In this document: piece after piece, positions 36,051 to 44,462 of the stretch | Layout: every line of letters begins with the position of its first letter | Numbering within the stretch: position 1 is the first letter of the stretch | Source: Thiosocius sp963808165 | GTDB lineage: Bacteria > Pseudomonadota > Gammaproteobacteria > Chromatiales > Chromatiaceae | DNA: 64,000 bases | Assembly (NCBI GenBank): GCA_963808165.1 | Contig: CAWEET010000016.1 | Coordinates: forward strand, 290,940-354,939 | Direction: 5' to 3' | Made by a program: the position numbers and the translations under genes | Notes under the pieces: model-generated | What the model saw: only the letters and a program-made list of their open reading frames with translations | Database searches by the model: none | Told to the model about the DNA's origin: nothing

Positions 36051-36833
36051 ATGCCAAGCAATCTCCCTGAACCCGCACTCAATGGTGCGAAAGCGCTGGT
36101 TGTTGGCATCGCCAACGACAGCTCCATCGCCTATGGCTGCGCCAGCGCGTTTCGCGAGCTGGGCGCCGAAATGGCGGTCACCTACCTCAACGACAAGGCG
36201 CGACCCCATGTCGAGCCGCTGGCCGAGGGGCTCGAGGCAAAGATCTTCGCGCCGCTCGACGTGGCCAGGCCCGGTGAGCTGGAGGCGCTGTTTGATCGCA
36301 TCACCGCCGAATGGGGGCGCCTCGATATCCTGGTGCACTCGATCGCCTGGGCGCCGAAGGATGATCTCCAGGCGGGCTTGCTCGGCTGCTCCGCGGACGG
36401 TTTTGCCAAGGCCATGGATATCTCCTGCCACTCGTTCATCCGGATGGCGAGGCTTGCGGCGCCACTGATGAAGGGAGGTGGGAGCCTGTTCGCGATGAGC
36501 TATCACGGTGCCCAGAAGGTGGTGCCCAACTACGACCTGATGGGGCCGGTAAAAGCGGCCCTGGAGGCGTCCTGCCGCTACCTCGCCTACGAACTCGGCC
36601 CCCAGGGGATCCGCGTGCATGCGATGTCACCGGGGCCGCTGATGACCCGGGCTGCCTCGGGACTGAAGGACTTCGACCAGCTGCTCGACAACGCGGCCCA
36701 GCGCGCGCCGTTGCGCGAACTCGTCGACATCATGGACGTGGGCCGTGCCTGCGCCTACCTTGCCACGCCCCAGGCGCGCAGGATCACCGGTGGGACCTTC
36801 TACGTCGACGGCGGCGTCAATATCATGGCCTGA
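36051..36833 (+). CDS. fabI: enoyl-acyl-carrier-protein reductase FabI-like
   Basis: 260 residues. LVVGIANDSSIAYGCA is the FabI form of the NAD-binding motif, VTYLND follows, and NYDLMGPVKAALE gives the Tyr-x6-Lys pair of FabI enzymes (SYHGAQKVVPNYDLMG). It reduces enoyl-ACP in fatty acid elongation. It starts 30 bases after scoB and ends the operon. In some proteobacteria a fabI homologue accompanies pta/ackA and DUF3141 genes, so this copy may act on short enoyl-CoA or enoyl-ACP in PHB-linked metabolism rather than be the main housekeeping FabI. That point is inference. Confidence 0.88.
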   Translation: MPSNLPEPALNGAKALVVGIANDSSIAYGCASAFRELGAEMAVTYLNDKARPHVEPLAEGLEAKIFAPLDVARPGELEALFDRITAEWGRLDILVHSIAWAPKDDLQAGLLGCSADGFAKAMDISCHSFIRMARLAAPLMKGGGSLFAMSYHGAQKVVPNYDLMGPVKAALEASCRYLAYELGPQGIRVHAMSPGPLMTRAASGLKDFDQLLDNAAQRAPLRELVDIMDVGRACAYLATPQARRITGGTFYVDGGVNIMA

Positions 36834-37016
36834 GTCGCCACAGTGGATCCGCCGGGTGGTGCCGGATAGTGCCATGTGCCGGATGGCCAGGGCCTTCGAG
36901 GTCCGTGACTCTTGGGCAAACTCGCGTCCCTGGCCAGTGGTGCTCGTGTCGATGGATTTTTCCGGCGTCACGTGAGTCAGGAACTGCAGAACGACCGCCA
37001 GCGGGCCGCGGCCTCT

Positions 37017-38051
37017 TTATTCCGCGCGATCGTCGGATCGGGTCATCTGCGCGAATGCGGCACGTAACTCGGCCGTTTGATCCGGCGAACGCAGGGTGTT
37101 ACGTACCGGGTCCGCGAGTTGCGGCAGACTCAGCAGGTCGCTGACGCAGTGCTCGAATGCCGCCTGGCCGTGGTCGTTCGCGACCAGGCGCTGCAGAAAG
37201 AGCTGCAGCATGGAGGGGGCGAGCAACACTTCCCAGGCACGTCCGGAGATCGCCGCCAGGACCTCGATGTGCCTGCCCACCGGATCCCGCAATACTCCAC
37301 CGATCGCCTCGGCGACGCCGGGCCGGTCGACACTGGCCGACAGGCCGCGCAGCACCGCCGTCAGCACTGAGACGTCGATCGGCCGGCCGGCCGTGGTCAG
37401 TCGCAGGCGATCGGTCAGCGCATTGGACAGCGCCGGACTCAGCGGCCGGCTTTCTAGGCAATGGCACAGCACGACCAGGGGTTCGGCGGGCAGGTGAGCA
37501 ATGGCGTTCGTCAGGGGTTCGTCGTCGTGACGACAGGCTACGTCGGCAATGCCCTGGTAACCGACGAAACCCCACTGATCCCATCCCGGTCGACCGTGGA
37601 AATAGTCCAGCGCATGCGCATAGAAACGCGATGGCGGCCGCCCCAGATCCGCACTCAGCAGTGCATGGAACAGCGCCATACGATCTTCACGCGGGGTAAA
37701 GGCGTAGGGGTTGTCCTGCAGGAACACCTGTGGGTCGGCCCCCCGGGAACTCGCCTGGGCGGATTCGAGCAGCCGATTGAGCAGGTAGTCGCGCTCGGCC
37801 TGCACCAGCAGCCCCTGTTCGTCGAGATCGAGGCGCAGGAACCAGATCAGCGGGTCGTCGCATGCTTCCGCACCGAGTTGCACCAGCGCGAACCAGGCCT
37901 TGCGTTGCATCGGTTGGGGATACGGGGCGGTCGCCTGCTCGAACGCCAGGAAAGGCTCCCGCCCGATCGGTCCGATACGCCGCCCGAGGTCGTAGGCGCG
38001 CACCCGCGCGCCGGTCTGCTCGAGGAACTGATAGAGGGTCAGCGGTTCCAT
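37017..38051 (-). CDS. DUF3549 family protein
   Basis: 344 residues from ATG 38051 (MEPLTLYQFLEQTGARVRAY). The N-terminal region, with LGRRIGPIGREPFLAFEQATAPYPQPMQRKAW, is the conserved beginning of DUF3549, and the rest is mostly alpha-helical. The family is cytoplasmic and of unknown function, found in gammaproteobacteria. It starts 47 bases downstream of the ycgN-like gene on the same strand and may be in its transcript. A longer in-frame start at 38141 would overlap that gene and is less likely. Confidence 0.8.
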   Translation of the reverse strand: MEPLTLYQFLEQTGARVRAYDLGRRIGPIGREPFLAFEQATAPYPQPMQRKAWFALVQLGAEACDDPLIWFLRLDLDEQGLLVQAERDYLLNRLLESAQASSRGADPQVFLQDNPYAFTPREDRMALFHALLSADLGRPPSRFYAHALDYFHGRPGWDQWGFVGYQGIADVACRHDDEPLTNAIAHLPAEPLVVLCHCLESRPLSPALSNALTDRLRLTTAGRPIDVSVLTAVLRGLSASVDRPGVAEAIGGVLRDPVGRHIEVLAAISGRAWEVLLAPSMLQLFLQRLVANDHGQAAFEHCVSDLLSLPQLADPVRNTLRSPDQTAELRAAFAQMTRSDDRAE

Positions 38052-38097
38052 TAAGCAGTCAGGCGGCCAACGGCCAGCGGGTCCCCAGCGGTCATGC

Positions 38098-38541
38098 TCA
38101 TTCGATCCAGTCGACCAGATGGTTTTCGAGTTCGTCGGCATCGTCTTCGCAGATGGTGCGGTTGCAGACCCGCTGCCCGGCCTCGGCCACGCTGTCCGGG
38201 TTGCCGCTGAGCAGCGGGTGCCAGCTCGGCAGGTCCCGGCCTTCGGCCAACAGCCGATAGGCGCAGGTCGCGGGCAGCCAGTAGGGATCCTGAAGCACGG
38301 CCGGGGTGATGGTTACGCAGTCAGACACCCGGGTCGACCGGTTAGGGTAGTCGGTGCAGCGCCCGGACACGGTGTCCAGCAGTCGGCAGTGGACGTTGGT
38401 GAAATACACCTCACGGGTGTCGGCGTCCTCCAGCCGGTAGAGGCAGCATTTGGCGCAGCCATCGCACAAGGACTCCCATTCCTGCCGATCCATCTCCTCG
38501 AGGGCTTTACGTATCCAGAACGGAATGGCGTCACCTGACAC
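38098..38541 (-). CDS. YcgN family cysteine-cluster protein (UPF0260)
   Basis: 147 residues. WESLCDGCAKCCLYRLEDADTREVYFTNVHCRLLD and GRCTDYPNRSTRVSDCVTITP hold the conserved cysteines of the YcgN/UPF0260 family, and CAYRLLAEGRDLPSWHPL with a C-terminal NHLVDWIE completes it. The cysteines probably bind a metal or iron-sulfur centre. The function is unknown. Upstream is an AT-rich region with DnaA-box-like sites. The homologue in E. coli is ycgN. Confidence 0.88.
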   Translation of the reverse strand: MSGDAIPFWIRKALEEMDRQEWESLCDGCAKCCLYRLEDADTREVYFTNVHCRLLDTVSGRCTDYPNRSTRVSDCVTITPAVLQDPYWLPATCAYRLLAEGRDLPSWHPLLSGNPDSVAEAGQRVCNRTICEDDADELENHLVDWIE

Positions 38542-38812
38542 GGCAATAAAACCTACATTCCTGTAAGAAAATTAGAAAATGTTTATGCACAGGCAGCCAA
38601 GGTGTGAGGTATTTAGTTCCAGTTGCAGTTTTTTTGCCAAGTCGTTTATCAACTAATCTCTTTAATTCATTGTTTTTAAAACAAAAAAACGGTATTGATC
38701 ATTTTTTGGTCAATTTAACGACATGTACGTCAGCATGCGGCCTGGGGCCCATTCTCTTCAAGTTTCACACAGAGTTTTCCACAGGCAATGTGGAAAAAAA
38801 GTCCTTTCAAGG
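38542..38812. promoter_or_regulatory. AT-rich region with three DnaA-box matches
   Basis: About 270 bases, far richer in A and T than the neighbours. TTATGCACA (38583-38591) and TTTTCCACA (38775-38783) match the DnaA-box consensus. TGTGGAAAA (38789-38797) is the same box inverted and forms a palindrome with the previous one. Between them are T/A runs such as GATCATTTTTTGG (near 38697), similar to 13-mer unwinding elements. The region is also the upstream promoter space of the ycgN-like gene. It could be a DnaA-binding control or titration site; a replication origin is not shown. Confidence 0.5.
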
Positions 38813-39142
38813 TCAGTTCAGGCGACCCTGCCGATCGGTCAACAAGGCGTCGATTTCGCCGAGGATCTGAGTGATCCGCGCGCCGCCGGCGTCGTCACGG
38901 TAAACCTCCTCCGCCATCGGCTGAATTGCGCAAGTCGACGGTAACGGCAGTTGCTGCAGGAGTAACTGGTCCATCTTCGGCAGCAGGATCCACTGCAGCC
39001 ACTGATCAAAGTCGAGCGTATCGACCGCGAAGGGCTCGGTACTGCGCAAGGCAACGGGAGACGGCGCATGATCGCCCCAACGGCCCTGCCCGCGCAGTTC
39101 CGATTCGAGTGTCCGCAGCAACAGACTCAATTCGTCACGCAC
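38813..39142 (-). CDS. YqcC family protein
   Basis: 109 residues. VDTLDFDQWLQWILLPKMDQLLLQQLPLPSTCAIQPMAEEVY is the YqcC (DUF446) core. It is a small helical cytoplasmic protein that in many gammaproteobacteria is near truC. The function is unknown. It is transcribed away from xerD, and its 3' end abuts the AT-rich DnaA-box region. The start at 39142 begins MRDELSLLLRTLESEL, and no better one is visible. Confidence 0.85.
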   Translation of the reverse strand: MRDELSLLLRTLESELRGQGRWGDHAPSPVALRSTEPFAVDTLDFDQWLQWILLPKMDQLLLQQLPLPSTCAIQPMAEEVYRDDAGGARITQILGEIDALLTDRQGRLN

Positions 39143-39245
39143 GGCGGCTCCAACAGTTCAGATCTAGCGGTTATCCTTGCACGCGGATGCGGTGAAATCC
39201 ACCGTGGCAGACTCGTGGGGCAGCGTGGCGAAACAAGAGGACAGC

Positions 39246-40172
39246 ATGGCGGACGAAGCGCCGGCAGCGGGCCTGCCGCAGGCAGATCTGGAGTTGATCG
39301 AACGCTTCGCGGATGCGATCTGGATGGAGCGCGGACTGTCCGCCAATACCCTGAGTTCGTATCAGTCCGATCTGCGTCACTGCGCACGCTGGTTGCAGCA
39401 AAACGGATGCGCGGGCCTGCTGCAGGCACGGCGTGATCAATTGTTGGGCTACCTGGCGGCAGCGGTGGATCAGGCCCTGCGCCCGCGCACCAGTGCGCGC
39501 CGACTCTCGAGTCTGCGCCAGTTCTACCGGTGGGCGCTGCGCGACAAGCTGCTCGGCACAGATCCCAGTGCGCGGATCGAGGCGCCTCGACTGGGCCGGC
39601 CGCTGCCCGAAACACTCAGCGAGGCGGAGGTCGAGGCCCTGCTCGAGGCACCCGATCTGGACAGTGCCGAGGGTTTGCGTGACCGCGCCATGCTCGAGGT
39701 GCTCTATGCCAGCGGCCTGCGCGTCTCCGAACTGGTCGGTCTGCAGCCCGATCAACTCAGTCTGGGGCAGGGGCTGGTCAGGGTAATCGGCAAGGGCGGC
39801 AAGGAACGCCTGGTTCCATTGGGGGACGACGCGGTCGACTGGCTGCGCCGCTTCATCGCGACCGGCCGGCGCGAACTCCTGGCAGGTCAGCCCTGTCCCG
39901 CGCTGTTCCCGACACGTCGTGGTGCTGGCATGACCCGCCAGGCATTCTGGTACCGGATCAAGAAGCACGCGCTCGCGGCCGGCATTCGCCAGCCCCTGTC
40001 ACCGCACACCTTGCGCCACGCCTTCGCGACGCACCTGGTCAACCACGGCGCCGACCTGCGCGTGGTCCAGTTGTTGCTCGGCCACAGCTCGCTGTCCACC
40101 ACGCAGATCTACACCCATGTGGCGCGCGAGCGGCTCCAGTCGCTGCACGCGACCCATCACCCGCGAGGATGA
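39246..40172 (+). CDS. xerD: tyrosine recombinase XerD
   Basis: 308 residues from ATG 39246 (AAGAGGACAGC upstream). An N-terminal SAM-like domain (FADAIWMERGLSANTLSSYQSDL) is followed by the catalytic domain. The catalytic residues are visible: Arg in SGLRVSELVG, Lys in GKGGKERLVP, HTLRHAFATHL, and LLGHSSLSTTQIYTHVARE with the Tyr nucleophile. It would resolve chromosome dimers at dif together with XerC. The next gene begins two bases after its stop. It is the first of a run of forward genes through the phosphatase gene at 43524. Confidence 0.92.
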   Translation: MADEAPAAGLPQADLELIERFADAIWMERGLSANTLSSYQSDLRHCARWLQQNGCAGLLQARRDQLLGYLAAAVDQALRPRTSARRLSSLRQFYRWALRDKLLGTDPSARIEAPRLGRPLPETLSEAEVEALLEAPDLDSAEGLRDRAMLEVLYASGLRVSELVGLQPDQLSLGQGLVRVIGKGGKERLVPLGDDAVDWLRRFIATGRRELLAGQPCPALFPTRRGAGMTRQAFWYRIKKHALAAGIRQPLSPHTLRHAFATHLVNHGADLRVVQLLLGHSSLSTTQIYTHVARERLQSLHATHHPRG

Positions 40173-40173
40173 C

Positions 40174-40719
40174 ATGAAACGCCGACCGCGCCTGGTCCTG
40201 TTGCTGTGTCTCTGTTTGCTCTCCGGCTGGGTCCAATCGCTCGGGTGGTCGCTGCAGCCGCAGAGCCGCTTCGGCTTTCGTGCGGTGGTCGAGGGTGAAC
40301 CGTTCACGGCCGAGTTCCGGCGTTTCGAGGTCAGCCCGGTGATCGATCGTGCGGGGATGCCGACGGGTTTCGACGTGACTGTCCACCTGGGCGCGATCGA
40401 CAGCGGCAACGCGGACCGTGACCGCGAAATGGCTGCCCGCGAGTGGTTCGAAACGGCGGTCCACCCGCTGGCGCACTTCCGTTCGACGGCGGTCAGGCGC
40501 CAGCCGGACGGCCACTTCGTCGTTGCCGGTGAGCTGAGTATCAAGGGTGTCGGCCGTCCCATCGAGATCCCCTTCGACTGGCGATCCGGGGACTCCGGCG
40601 CGGCGATGCACGGCGAGATCGATCTCGACCGGCGCTGGTTCGACGTCGGGCCGCCAGATGACAGCTCGGTCGACGCCGCCGTGTCGGTATTCTTCAGCCT
40701 CGGGTGGGATGCGCAATGA
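40174..40719 (+). CDS. YceI family exported protein
   Basis: 181 residues. A signal peptide (MKRRPRLVLLLCLCLLSGWV) is followed by a YceI lipocalin-like barrel. SRFGFRAVVEGEPFTAEFRRFEV, WFETAVHPLAHFRSTAVRR and FVVAGELSIKGVGRPIEIPF are typical. YceI proteins bind isoprenoid-type lipids in the periplasm. It lies immediately after xerD (2-base gap). A second, lipid-anchored YceI homologue overlaps its end, so the two may work as a pair. Confidence 0.85.
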   Translation: MKRRPRLVLLLCLCLLSGWVQSLGWSLQPQSRFGFRAVVEGEPFTAEFRRFEVSPVIDRAGMPTGFDVTVHLGAIDSGNADRDREMAAREWFETAVHPLAHFRSTAVRRQPDGHFVVAGELSIKGVGRPIEIPFDWRSGDSGAAMHGEIDLDRRWFDVGPPDDSSVDAAVSVFFSLGWDAQ

Positions 40720-41441
40720 CGATAGGGAATTCCTGGCCGGCGGCGGCCGGCATCCTGGCCGCCAGCTTGCTGTTTGCCGGCTGCGCCGGCCGACATGCGG
40801 CCCCGGATGGCGCGGAACTGGCCGGTGAGCCGGTCCCGCAGGCGTGGCTTGCCGAGGCCGCCAAGGCGGTGCCGCTGGACGGCGCGCGCAGTCAGATACT
40901 TGTCCGGGTTTATCGCACGGGTCGGCTCGCGCGGCTTGGGCACAACCATGCCATCGAGGTGGCGGATCTGACTGGGGAATTGATGAGTCTTTCGGCCGGC
41001 GGCGGTCTGGCGCGGCTGCGCTTTCGTCCGGACCAACTGCGGGTCGACGACCCGGCGGCGCGCGCCCGGGCCGGCGAAGCGTTTTCCCAGCTGCCGGATG
41101 ACGGAGCGGTCGAGGGGACGCGCCGCAACATGCTGGGACCGCAGGTGCTGGATGCCGAGGCCTGGCCGGAGGTCGGGGTGCTGGCGCGTATCGACGATCT
41201 GAATGCGGCCCGGCCGGAAGCCGAGATTCACCTGAGCCTGCGGGGTGTCGGCCGGCTATACCGGGTGCCGGTGCTGGTCCAAACCGTAACCGGCGAGATC
41301 AGCGTGTCGGGCTCGCTGCAGATCAAACAGAGCGACTACGGCATCACTCCATTCTCGGTGATGGGCGGCGCCTTGCAGGTGCGCGATATGCTGGACGTCG
41401 ATTTCCGCATTGTCGGGCGCCTTTCCGACGGCGCCTTGTGA
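40716..41441 (+). CDS. YceI-like lipoprotein
   Basis: 241 residues from ATG 40716, which overlaps the stop of the previous gene (ATGA). The signal ends in the lipobox LLFAGC, so the protein should be lipid-anchored. SQILVRVYRTGRLARLGHNHAIEVADL and IHLSLRGVGRLYRVPVLVQ are YceI-type strands; LGHNHA is common in the branch that occurs as a second copy. It may bind a hydrophobic ligand in the periplasm. In-frame ATG 40704 is an alternative start. Confidence 0.8.
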   Translation: MTIGNSWPAAAGILAASLLFAGCAGRHAAPDGAELAGEPVPQAWLAEAAKAVPLDGARSQILVRVYRTGRLARLGHNHAIEVADLTGELMSLSAGGGLARLRFRPDQLRVDDPAARARAGEAFSQLPDDGAVEGTRRNMLGPQVLDAEAWPEVGVLARIDDLNAARPEAEIHLSLRGVGRLYRVPVLVQTVTGEISVSGSLQIKQSDYGITPFSVMGGALQVRDMLDVDFRIVGRLSDGAL

Positions 41442-41474
41442 TAGCCTTGCCGCTCGTCTTTTCGGAGGGTGCCG

Positions 41475-41957
41475 ATGCCGTCTTTTGATGTCGTGTCCGA
41501 GGTCGATCTGCAGGAAGTCCGCAACGCGGCCGATCAAGCCAATCGCGAGGTCGGCACACGCTTCGATTTCAAGGGCAGCGATGCGCGCTTCGAGCTCGAC
41601 GGGGCGGTGGTCACGTTGCATGCGCAGAGCGAGTTTCAGTTGGAGCAGATGATGGACATTCTGCAGCTCAAGTTGGTCAAGCGCTCGGTCGACATCGATT
41701 GCCTGGATGTCGCCAAAGCGGAGACGGCCAACAGACGGGCCCGCCAAGTGGTGACGATCCGGCAGGGTATCGACACGGATACCGCGCGCAGGATCGTCAA
41801 GGACATCAAGGGCTCCAAGACCAAGGTCCAGGCGCAGATCCAGGGCGAGCAGGTCAGGGTCAGCGGCAAGAGCCGCGACGCACTGCAGGACGTGATTGCG
41901 CTGCTGCGCAACGCTGACTGCGGCCTGCCGTTGCAATTCATCAATTTTCGGGATTAG
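41475..41957 (+). CDS. yajQ: YajQ family nucleotide-binding protein
   Basis: 160 residues. TCGGAGGGTGCCG precedes ATG 41475. MPSFDVVSEVDLQEVRNAAD and TRFDFKGSDARFELDG open the protein, and HKIVKDIKGSKTKVQAQIQGEQVRVSGKSRDALQ-type sequence closes it. YajQ proteins bind cyclic-di-GMP in Xanthomonas and Pseudomonas and bind nucleotides in general. With the HD-GYP protein at 53311, it is one of two possible c-di-GMP-linked genes in the window. It has its own ribosome-binding site and lies 33 bases after the YceI lipoprotein gene. Confidence 0.9.
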   Translation: MPSFDVVSEVDLQEVRNAADQANREVGTRFDFKGSDARFELDGAVVTLHAQSEFQLEQMMDILQLKLVKRSVDIDCLDVAKAETANRRARQVVTIRQGIDTDTARRIVKDIKGSKTKVQAQIQGEQVRVSGKSRDALQDVIALLRNADCGLPLQFINFRD

Positions 41958-41967
41958 TAGTGTTCTT

Positions 41968-42705
41968 ATGAAGAAGTCTGTTTTTGTCTTTTGCGTGCTA
42001 ATGCTGGCGGGCATTGTCCAGGCGGCTGATGTTGATCAGGCCACCGATGAGCGAATCCGCAGTTCGCTCGGTGCCCTGCTACCCGGCCTGCGCCCGGATG
42101 GAGTCCGCGCGACACCGATCGACAATCTGTTCGAGGTGACCTTCGGCACCCGCGTCGTCTATGTCACCGGCGATGGTCGCTTCCTGGTCCAGGGCAAGGT
42201 GATCGATCTGGAGACGCGCACCGAGATTACCGAGCAGCGCCTGTCTGAACTCAAGATGGCGGCGCTGGCCGAGGTCGGCGAGGACCGAATGATCATCTAC
42301 GGTCCGGAGGACGCCAAGCACACGGTGACCGTGTTCACGGATATCGACTGTGGCTTCTGCCGCAAGCTGCACGCCGATATGCCCGAATACAACAAGCAGG
42401 ACATCCGTATCCGCTATCTGTTCTACCCACGTGCCGGACTCGGCAGCGAATCGTATGACAAGGCGGTCTCGGTATGGTGCGCCGACGACCGGAAGGCCGC
42501 GATGGACACCGCGAAGGCGGGCGATGCGGTACCGGCCAAGACGTGCGAAAACCCGGTTGCCGAGCATCACGCGCTCGGTCAGGCGATGCAGTTGCAGGGC
42601 ACCCCGGCGCTGGTGCTGGAAGGTGGCCAGATGGTGCCGGGCTATGTGCCTCCCGACAAGTTGCGTACCCTGCTCGACCAGCAGCGGGCCCAGAGCAATG
42701 GTTGA
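41968..42705 (+). CDS. dsbC: DsbC-type protein disulfide isomerase
   Basis: 245 residues. The signal peptide is MKKSVFVFCVLMLAGIVQA. An N-terminal dimerisation part (RSSLGALLPGLRPDGVRATPI) precedes the thioredoxin fold with active site DIDCGFCRKLH and the cis-Pro loop QLQGTPALVL. CGFC is close to the CGYC of DsbC. It would reshuffle wrong disulfides in the periplasm, which fits the many Cys-containing exported proteins and cytochromes in this window. In Pseudomonas a dsbC gene also lies after xerD. It starts 10 bases after yajQ. Confidence 0.9.
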   Translation: MKKSVFVFCVLMLAGIVQAADVDQATDERIRSSLGALLPGLRPDGVRATPIDNLFEVTFGTRVVYVTGDGRFLVQGKVIDLETRTEITEQRLSELKMAALAEVGEDRMIIYGPEDAKHTVTVFTDIDCGFCRKLHADMPEYNKQDIRIRYLFYPRAGLGSESYDKAVSVWCADDRKAAMDTAKAGDAVPAKTCENPVAEHHALGQAMQLQGTPALVLEGGQMVPGYVPPDKLRTLLDQQRAQSNG

Positions 42706-42762
42706 CGGGCGCCCGTCTGCGGGAACCCGGCGGACTCTGGTCGGCTGAGCCGCGAGCCCTGG

Positions 42763-43524
42763 GTGGCGGTAAACCCGATAGAACTGGCTGTCCGCACCCA
42801 TCCGGGACTGGTGCGCGCGGGCAATCAGGACGCGTTCATGATCGACGCCGATCTCGGTATCGTGGTGCTCGCCGACGGCATGGGTGGGCACCGCAGCGGC
42901 GAAGTGGCCAGCCGCATCGCCGTCGAGGCTGCGCTGGCTGATCTGCTGCCGGCACAGCGTGAGGCCGGTGGCGACGATGGTACGGCCAGCCTGCTGCGGG
43001 TAGGCCAGTCGGTCGAGGTGGCCAATCAGGCGCTGCTCGACATGTGCCAGGTGCATCCCGAGCTCAGTGGAATGGGTACCACCGTGGTCGTGGCAATCTT
43101 TCGCGAGGGCCGCATTTATCACGCGCACGTCGGTGATTCGCGCCTCTATCGGGTGCGCTACGGGAGGATGCGTCGGCTGACCCGTGACCACTCACTGATC
43201 CAGCAGATGATCGACGACGGCGTCTTCCTCAATCGGGCCGAGGCCCGCGAGGCAGGCGTGCGCGAAAACATCCTGACCCGCAGTCTCGGGATGCAGCGGC
43301 AGGCCGAGGTGGATGTCGGCGACGCGCTGCTAGAGGCGGGCGACACCTACCTGATTTGCAGCGACGGCCTGCACGGCATGCTGCCGGACAGTCAGATCGC
43401 GCGCATCCTGCGCGACCCGCACGGCGAACTGGAGCAACAGGTGCAGGAACTTATCGATACCGCGCTGGCCGCCGGCGGCAACGACAACGTGACCGCGATC
43501 CTGGCACGTCCCAGGGCGGATTAG
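42763..43524 (+). CDS. PP2C-family protein serine/threonine phosphatase
   Basis: 253 residues from GTG 42763. All PP2C motifs are visible: RAGNQDAFMID, IVVLADGMGGHRSGEVASRIAV, MGTTVVVAI, HVGDSRLYRVR, and GGNDNVTAILARP with metal-binding Asp residues. It removes phosphate from Ser/Thr proteins. Such genes are often near Ser/Thr kinase or type VI secretion genes, but none is seen here. No strong ribosome-binding site is visible before the GTG, so the start is moderately certain. Confidence 0.88.
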   Translation: MAVNPIELAVRTHPGLVRAGNQDAFMIDADLGIVVLADGMGGHRSGEVASRIAVEAALADLLPAQREAGGDDGTASLLRVGQSVEVANQALLDMCQVHPELSGMGTTVVVAIFREGRIYHAHVGDSRLYRVRYGRMRRLTRDHSLIQQMIDDGVFLNRAEAREAGVRENILTRSLGMQRQAEVDVGDALLEAGDTYLICSDGLHGMLPDSQIARILRDPHGELEQQVQELIDTALAAGGNDNVTAILARPRAD

Positions 43525-43894
43525 CTACCCGTTTGCTTAGCTCTGCCGGTCGAATATCGACGACGTCGCTGGCGATGAAGAATTAATCATAAGCGGTGTA
43601 TGCCGGGCTCTGGTTGCGGTCGCCCATGTTGAGCCGGCGGCCGTGGCCCGCTGTCGGGCTTTCAGCAGTGGCGAAAGCGGCTCCCTTCCCGCCCCGCGCG
43701 CCCCGCGGCACTCTGCGTCGCGGGGCAACGGAGACTTTATCACTCCAGCTTTGCCCGCCGGTCTTCGTCGTCGGAAAATTCCGTCCATGGCATTTTTCTC
43801 TACGGAAAAGCGAAAAACTAGTTTTCACCTTCCTTCATTTTCAATCACTCGTCGCGACTGAAGATTGAGATTGCGGCACATCCCTGTCCCCCTC
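43525..43894. other. 370-base region upstream of the IS3 element
   Basis: No convincing gene is visible. A GC-rich hairpin (GCCCCGCG ... CGCGGGGC) lies near 43700-43730, and the last 100 bases are AT-rich. Open frames exist on both strands but lack family features. The stretch may be the remains of older mobile DNA. Confidence 0.35.
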
Positions 43895-43964
43895 GGTCAG
43901 GATAGTTGCAGCCTCTCTGTGAGAGAAATCTAATAATCGAGAGAGGGCGAGACAGAGGACTGAA

Positions 43965-44462
43965 ATGGGTTATTCCGCAGAGCGCAGGGAGTCTGTGCTG
44001 AAGAAGATGCTGCCACCGAACAACGTATCGATTGCTGCCTTGGCCAAAGCAGAAGGCATCTCGGACGCAACGCTGTATCTTTGGCGTAAGCAAGCCAGAG
44101 ATCAGGGGCGGCTGATGCCAGATACCGATACGACACCGAATGGCTGGACCTCGCGTGACAAGTTTGCTGCGGTGATGGAAACCGCGGCCATGAGTGAAAC
44201 GGATGTGGCGGCGTACTGCCGTGAGAAAGGGATCTTTCCCGAGCAACTGTCGCAGTGGCGCACGGCGTGTGAGCAGGCCAATGACTGGAGCCAGGCTTCT
44301 GAGAAGAAGCTGAAGGAGGCAACGCAGTCCGAGCGCAAGAAGAACAAGCAGTTGCAAAAAGAGCTGGCGCGCAAAGAAAAGGCACTTGCGGAGGCAGCCG
44401 CTTTGCTGGTTTTGCGAAAAAAGTACAATGCGCTGTTCGAGGATCCCGAGGACGAGAAGTGA
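43965..44462 (+). CDS. IS3-family transposase OrfA
   Basis: 165 residues with two helix-turn-helix parts. The first is SIAALAKAEGISDATLYLWRKQARDQ. The second is SETDVAAYCREKGIFPEQLSQWR. A C-terminal coiled coil (KKNKQLQKELARKEKALAEAAALLV) follows, as in IS3 OrfA proteins. It binds the element ends. An A6G slippery run at 44417-44423 allows a -1 shift into orfB, which would make the OrfAB transposase. The orfB GTG also overlaps its stop codon (GTGA). Confidence 0.9.
   Translation: MGYSAERRESVLKKMLPPNNVSIAALAKAEGISDATLYLWRKQARDQGRLMPDTDTTPNGWTSRDKFAAVMETAAMSETDVAAYCREKGIFPEQLSQWRTACEQANDWSQASEKKLKEATQSERKKNKQLQKELARKEKALAEAAALLVLRKKYNALFEDPEDEK
44417..44423 (+). promoter_or_regulatory. A6G slippery heptamer for -1 frameshifting
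   Basis: AAAAAAG is read in the zero frame of orfA as ..A AAA AAG, the ideal spacing for a -1 slip. The -1 frame is open from there into orfB. IS3 elements usually make their transposase this way. No downstream pseudoknot was modelled. Confidence 0.6.

Noticed and set aside
38542..38812. Chromosomal replication origin
   Set aside because: No dnaA, dnaN, gidA or rpmH nearby and only three boxes, so only DnaA binding is proposed.
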